DNA from: Legionellales bacterium
GTDB taxonomy: Bacteria; Pseudomonadota; Gammaproteobacteria; Berkiellales; Berkiellaceae
DNA: 8,015 nucleotides
Assembly (NCBI GenBank): GCA_023266435.1
Contig: JAHFQF010000104.1
Location: 1-8,015, forward strand
Reading direction: 5' to 3'
The notes beneath the pieces are model-generated. The model was not told the DNA's origin and ran no database searches. It was given only the letters and a program-made list of their open reading frames with translations. A program made the position numbers and the translations under genes. The stretch's first letter is position 1, and the number at the start of each line of letters is the position of its first letter. Of this stretch, positions 6,157-8,015 are shown one piece after another.

Positions 6157-6178
6157 TTGGTTTAAATATCTCAACCAA
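6157..6178. promoter_or_regulatory. Inverted repeat between divergent smORF and bolA, candidate operator
   Basis: TTGGTT (6157-6162) and AACCAA (6173-6178) are perfect 6-bp arms around a 10-base A+T-rich spacer. They sit in the 71-bp region between the divergent small ORF and bolA, where both promoters must lie. The arm spacing is like that of a dimeric repressor site. I could not identify convincing -35/-10 pairs for either gene, so the regulator and the direction of any effect are unknown. Confidence 0.3.
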
Positions 6179-6211
6179 AAAAGTTAACTGATAAACTTTA
6201 AGGCCTAGTAT

Positions 6212-6487
6212 ATGGAAAACCCTTACCTTTCTCAAATAAAATCTCTCTTAGAGGCGGATCTTAACCCTTTAAAATTAGAGATCATTGATAATAGTCATTT
6301 GCACCGTGGGCATGCCAGCAATACCTATGGTGGCGGGCACTACCAGGTCATCCTCCAAGCCGAGGCCTTTAATGGCTTAAATGCAATTCAAAGACATCGC
6401 TTAGTCTATAAAACCCTACAATCCCTGCTAGACTCAAAAGAGATTCACGCGCTACAAATTGAGGCAAAAGACAGCAATGGATGCTAA
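6212..6487 (+). CDS. bolA: BolA family protein
   Basis: This 91-aa protein covers the whole BolA/IbaG fold: an N-terminal helix (about 5-16), the LKLEIIDNSHLH strand (20-31), a glycine-rich loop with YGGGHYQVIL (39-48), the conserved RHRLVY helix start (61-66) and IHALQIEAK (78-86). BolA proteins partner monothiol glutaredoxins (Grx4/GrxD) through a bridging [2Fe-2S] cluster and influence iron-sulphur trafficking, and in E. coli also morphology and stress responses. Candidate cluster-binding histidines are H62 in RHR and H31, H34 or H43 in the loop region; there is no cysteine in that loop, so it is of the histidine type. AAGG stands 8 nt before the ATG. It overlaps the next small membrane protein by 11 bp. 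BolA and IbaG cannot be cleanly separated by eye. Confidence 0.9.
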   Translation: MENPYLSQIKSLLEADLNPLKLEIIDNSHLHRGHASNTYGGGHYQVILQAEAFNGLNAIQRHRLVYKTLQSLLDSKEIHALQIEAKDSNGC

Positions 6488-6689
6488 CGATGTATTATAT
6501 TGGGGTGGTTGGGGCTTCTTTGTTTGGGGATTGGTAGAGCTGTATCAGGGCCGAGCCCATGATAAGTGGCGTTGGCGCTATCGTGAAGAAGAGCCCCGTG
6601 TTTACTGGATGATTATCTGCATTCGCTTTTTTATGGCACTCTTTTTCTGGTTTGGGGTCTATTATCGAAAAACCCACGGCATCGTATAA
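6477..6689 (+). CDS. Small two-helix membrane protein, unknown
   Basis: From the ATG at 6477 the product is 70 aa: a short N-terminus, a first hydrophobic helix (about 7-23, YWGGWGFFVWGLVELY), a charged loop with alternating Arg/Trp and a Glu run (about 25-41, KWRWRYREEEP), a second helix (about 43-63, VYWMIICIRFFMALFFWFG) and a short basic tail. It is unusually rich in tryptophan and aromatic residues. I do not recognise a family. A TTG at 6459 could add six residues, but it lacks a ribosome site. The ATG overlaps the end of bolA by 11 bp and has GAGG at 6461-6464, a rather long 12-nt spacer, so coupling to bolA translation is likely. With two helices both ends probably face the cytoplasm. 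Confidence 0.7.
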   Translation: MDANDVLYWGGWGFFVWGLVELYQGRAHDKWRWRYREEEPRVYWMIICIRFFMALFFWFGVYYRKTHGIV

Positions 6690-6715
6690 ACTTTTCGCGT
6701 GATTTCTGCTACATT

Positions 6716-6732
6716 CAGTACATCCTGTACTG
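6716..6732. promoter_or_regulatory. Perfect inverted repeat upstream of yihY, candidate operator
   Basis: CAGTAC (6716-6721) and GTACTG (6727-6732) are perfect 6-bp arms with a 5-base ATCCT spacer, 21 bp ahead of the yihY ATG. AATAAT at 6736-6741 just downstream could be the -10 of a yihY promoter, so a protein bound to the repeat would cover the promoter spacer. It does not match the CTGT-N8-ACAG LexA consensus. It is also compatible with a weak RNA hairpin. Confidence 0.3.
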
Positions 6733-6752
6733 CAAAATAATGACCTTATAGC

Positions 6753-7607
6753 ATGTGTATCCGTCGTATTAGGTTGCCCCCCTTGAAAGAGACGTTAACG
6801 GTTAGCATCCAATTTTTAAAATACACTTGGTCAAGATTTCAACAAGACCAATTATTACACGTGGCTGCTGCTTTGAGTTATACCTCTCTGCTGTCATTAG
6901 TGCCTTTATTGGCTATTTCTTTTGCCGCATTTGCTGCTTTCCCAGTGTTTGCCTCTTCTCGCGAAAAAATTCAAACATTTATATTGAATCACTTATTGCC
7001 TGAGCAAGGCGCCGCTCTCTCACAGCATTTAGCACAGTTTTTGGACAATACTGGCTCTCTGACTGCCATTGGGATAGTTGGTTTGGCACTCACGGCTGTT
7101 TTATTACTCAATACGATCGAGTCCACTTTTAACCAGCTGTTTCGGGTGACTCAAAAACGCCCTATCGTCGCTCGTTTTTTAATGTTTTGGGCGGTGATTA
7201 CCTTAGGGCCTTTACTCTTGGGCGCCAGTCTTTCTTTGTCTACGACGCTCTTTGCTGCCACACATTGGCTAGAAACCAATTGGATTGCAGGCTTTAATAC
7301 GTGGTTTCTGCATCTGCTGCCGAACTTATTGATCGGGATTGCGCTGTTATTATTTTATGTAGTCATTCCAAACCGCCCCGTACCCATACGTCATGCCTTC
7401 ATTGGCGCGATTGTTGCCACTGTACTGTTTTCTCTTTTACGCAAAGGATTTGGCTTATACGTCACCAGCACCGGCGGCTACATCACCTTATATGGTGCTG
7501 CAGCCATCGTGCCTGTTTTCCTGATTTGGATGTACTTAACTTGGGCAGTCATACTCTTAGGTGCAGAAATTACTGCTGTCCTTACTACATTTAAAAATAC
7601 GAAATAA
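6753..7607 (+). CDS. yihY: YihY/virulence factor BrkB family membrane protein
   Basis: A polytopic inner-membrane protein of 284 aa, close to the 290-aa E. coli YihY. Family blocks are ALSYTSLLSLVPLLAISFA (40-58), LGPLLLGASLSLS (151-163), the P-x-x-x-V-x-x-x-x-A-x-x-G-A pattern around 206-219, and YGAAAIVPVFLIWMYLTW (247-264) running into LLGAEITAV. Six membrane helices can be drawn (around 42-65, 104-122, 143-163, 183-206, 213-235, 247-273). The family was once labelled ribonuclease BN in error; its transport or envelope role is not established. The start is uncertain: the ATG at 6753 has no Shine-Dalgarno and would be almost leaderless if AATAAT at 6736-6741 is the -10, whereas an in-frame TTG at 6783 has AGG 9 nt upstream and would give 274 aa. 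The conserved part begins well after both. Confidence 0.92.
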   Translation: MCIRRIRLPPLKETLTVSIQFLKYTWSRFQQDQLLHVAAALSYTSLLSLVPLLAISFAAFAAFPVFASSREKIQTFILNHLLPEQGAALSQHLAQFLDNTGSLTAIGIVGLALTAVLLLNTIESTFNQLFRVTQKRPIVARFLMFWAVITLGPLLLGASLSLSTTLFAATHWLETNWIAGFNTWFLHLLPNLLIGIALLLFYVVIPNRPVPIRHAFIGAIVATVLFSLLRKGFGLYVTSTGGYITLYGAAAIVPVFLIWMYLTWAVILLGAEITAVLTTFKNTK

Positions 7608-7630
7608 CTGCTGTGTTAACGATACCCAAT

Positions 7631-7656
7631 ATAAAAGTTAGAATAAAAACTTTTAT
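7631..7656. repeat. A+T-rich perfect inverted repeat between yihY and the HEPN gene
   Basis: ATAAAAGTT (7631-7639) and AACTTTTAT (7648-7656) are perfect 9-bp arms with an 8-base spacer, 24 bp after the yihY stop and 78 bp before the HEPN start. The stem has only one G-C pair per arm, so it would make a poor intrinsic terminator. It may be a dyad operator for the HEPN gene, since toxin-antitoxin operons are commonly autoregulated at palindromes, but that is inference. Confidence 0.35.
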
Positions 7657-7663
7657 TGCGACC

Positions 7664-7692
7664 TTGATTAGCCAACTAGAACCATGCAAAAT
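7664..7692 (+). promoter_or_regulatory. Weak candidate promoter for the HEPN gene
   Basis: TTGATT (7664-7669) and CAAAAT (7687-7692) stand 17 bp apart and each match the sigma-70 consensus at four of six positions. Transcription would start near 7700, about 35 nt before the ATG. It directly follows the A+T-rich inverted repeat. The hexamers are ordinary for A+T-rich DNA, so the call is tentative. Confidence 0.25.
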
Positions 7693-7733
7693 GAAATATC
7701 ACCGTTCCTTGTTCTACTTAGGACGTTATATCC

Positions 7734-8015
7734 ATGCACTTAACTATTCACGGGATTAACATAGAGCCCTTTTTGAAGGTGCAAGCACGGTTTGAGCAAT
7801 TCAGGCAGCATTTGACCAGCGATCAAGAAAAAGCCGGCGCAATCCAAGCTTTTGAGTTTTGCTATGAATTGGCTTGGAAAACAATGAAACGTATATTAGA
7901 AAAAAAAGGTATAGAGGCCCGTTCCCCTCGAGATTGTTTCCGTGAGGCCGCATTAACTGGCATGATTAAAGATCCTAAACCATGGTTTGTGTTTCTTGAA
8001 AAGCGCAATATGACT
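7734..8015 (+). CDS. HEPN-domain nucleotidyltransferase substrate-binding protein (HI0074 family), N-terminal part
   Basis: The frame from ATG 7734 is open for 94 codons to the window edge and is truncated there. It is recognisable as the HI0074-type HEPN family (nucleotidyltransferase substrate-binding protein) by AFEFCYELAWKTMKRILE (39-56), SPRDCFREAALTGMI (64-78) and W-x-x-x-LEKRNMT (84-94). The last piece begins the R-x(4-6)-H HEPN signature at R91; the histidine falls just past the edge, so whether the RNase-type motif is intact cannot be seen. These small helical proteins pair with a minimal nucleotidyltransferase (MNT, HI0073 type). In characterised pairs the HEPN protein is an RNase toxin and the MNT adenylylates it. 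No MNT gene lies between yihY and this gene, so the partner should be downstream. AGGA stands 10 nt before the ATG, and an in-frame TAG just upstream fixes this as the first start. Confidence 0.85.
   Translation, partial: MHLTIHGINIEPFLKVQARFEQFRQHLTSDQEKAGAIQAFEFCYELAWKTMKRILEKKGIEARSPRDCFREAALTGMIKDPKPWFVFLEKRNMT

Noticed and set aside
6716..6732. LexA (SOS) box before yihY
   Set aside because: The repeat is CAGTAC-N5-GTACTG and does not fit CTGT-N8-ACAG in either direction.
7301..7594. 97-codon + strand ORF inside yihY
   Set aside because: Alternate frame of a clear polytopic membrane gene with Cys/His-rich nonsense composition.
7684..7760. Two very short ORFs (19 and 22 codons) ahead of the HEPN gene, as a possible antitoxin
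   Set aside because: Too short, no good ribosome sites, and both overlap the HEPN start out of frame; the known partner type is a nucleotidyltransferase of about 100 aa.

Overview
The window reads as chromosome of a gammaproteobacterium of moderate to low G+C. The order rluB-scpB-scpA-trpS, a long-form (about 400 aa) tryptophanyl-tRNA synthetase, YciB, BolA and YihY together suggest the Legionella/Coxiella side of the class. That placement is an inference from gene content, not from a marker gene.

Left part (1-3628). The C-terminal end of a GGDEF-domain protein enters on the + strand and converges with a tight minus-strand operon, trpS > scpA > scpB > rluB. The operon couples Trp-tRNA charging, the two accessory subunits of the SMC condensin, and a 23S rRNA pseudouridine synthase. 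Spacing is 10 bp, then a 20-bp overlap, then a 41-bp overlap. trpS starts with GTG and scpA with TTG, each behind a good Shine-Dalgarno. The rluB and GGDEF stop codons are interlocked in a single TTAA.

Middle (3629-6211). A divergent promoter region separates trpS from yciB (+). After yciB lies a 337-bp stretch without a credible gene. It contains a G+C-rich block whose minus strand reads like protein in two offset frames, and a terminator-like hairpin. Next comes a minus-strand unit: an unannotated-looking 51-aa small ORF, 3 nt in front of a Rossmann/DUF2520 oxidoreductase-like gene (possibly a PanG-type ketopantoate reductase), then a secreted 142-aa protein of unknown function that ends just before the hairpin.

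Right part (6212-8015). On the + strand are bolA, a small two-helix membrane protein overlapping it by 11 bp, and yihY. At the edge is the start of an HI0074-type HEPN protein (nucleotidyltransferase substrate-binding family), normally half of a HEPN/MNT toxin-antitoxin-like pair, whose partner should lie beyond the window. Short perfect inverted repeats stand in front of bolA, yihY and the HEPN gene.

Most of the window is ordinary core genome. The parts worth a second look are the G+C-rich broken block at 4321-4574, the small coupled ORF at 5985-6140 and the HEPN gene at the right edge. I found no tRNA, rRNA, CRISPR array or intact insertion sequence.
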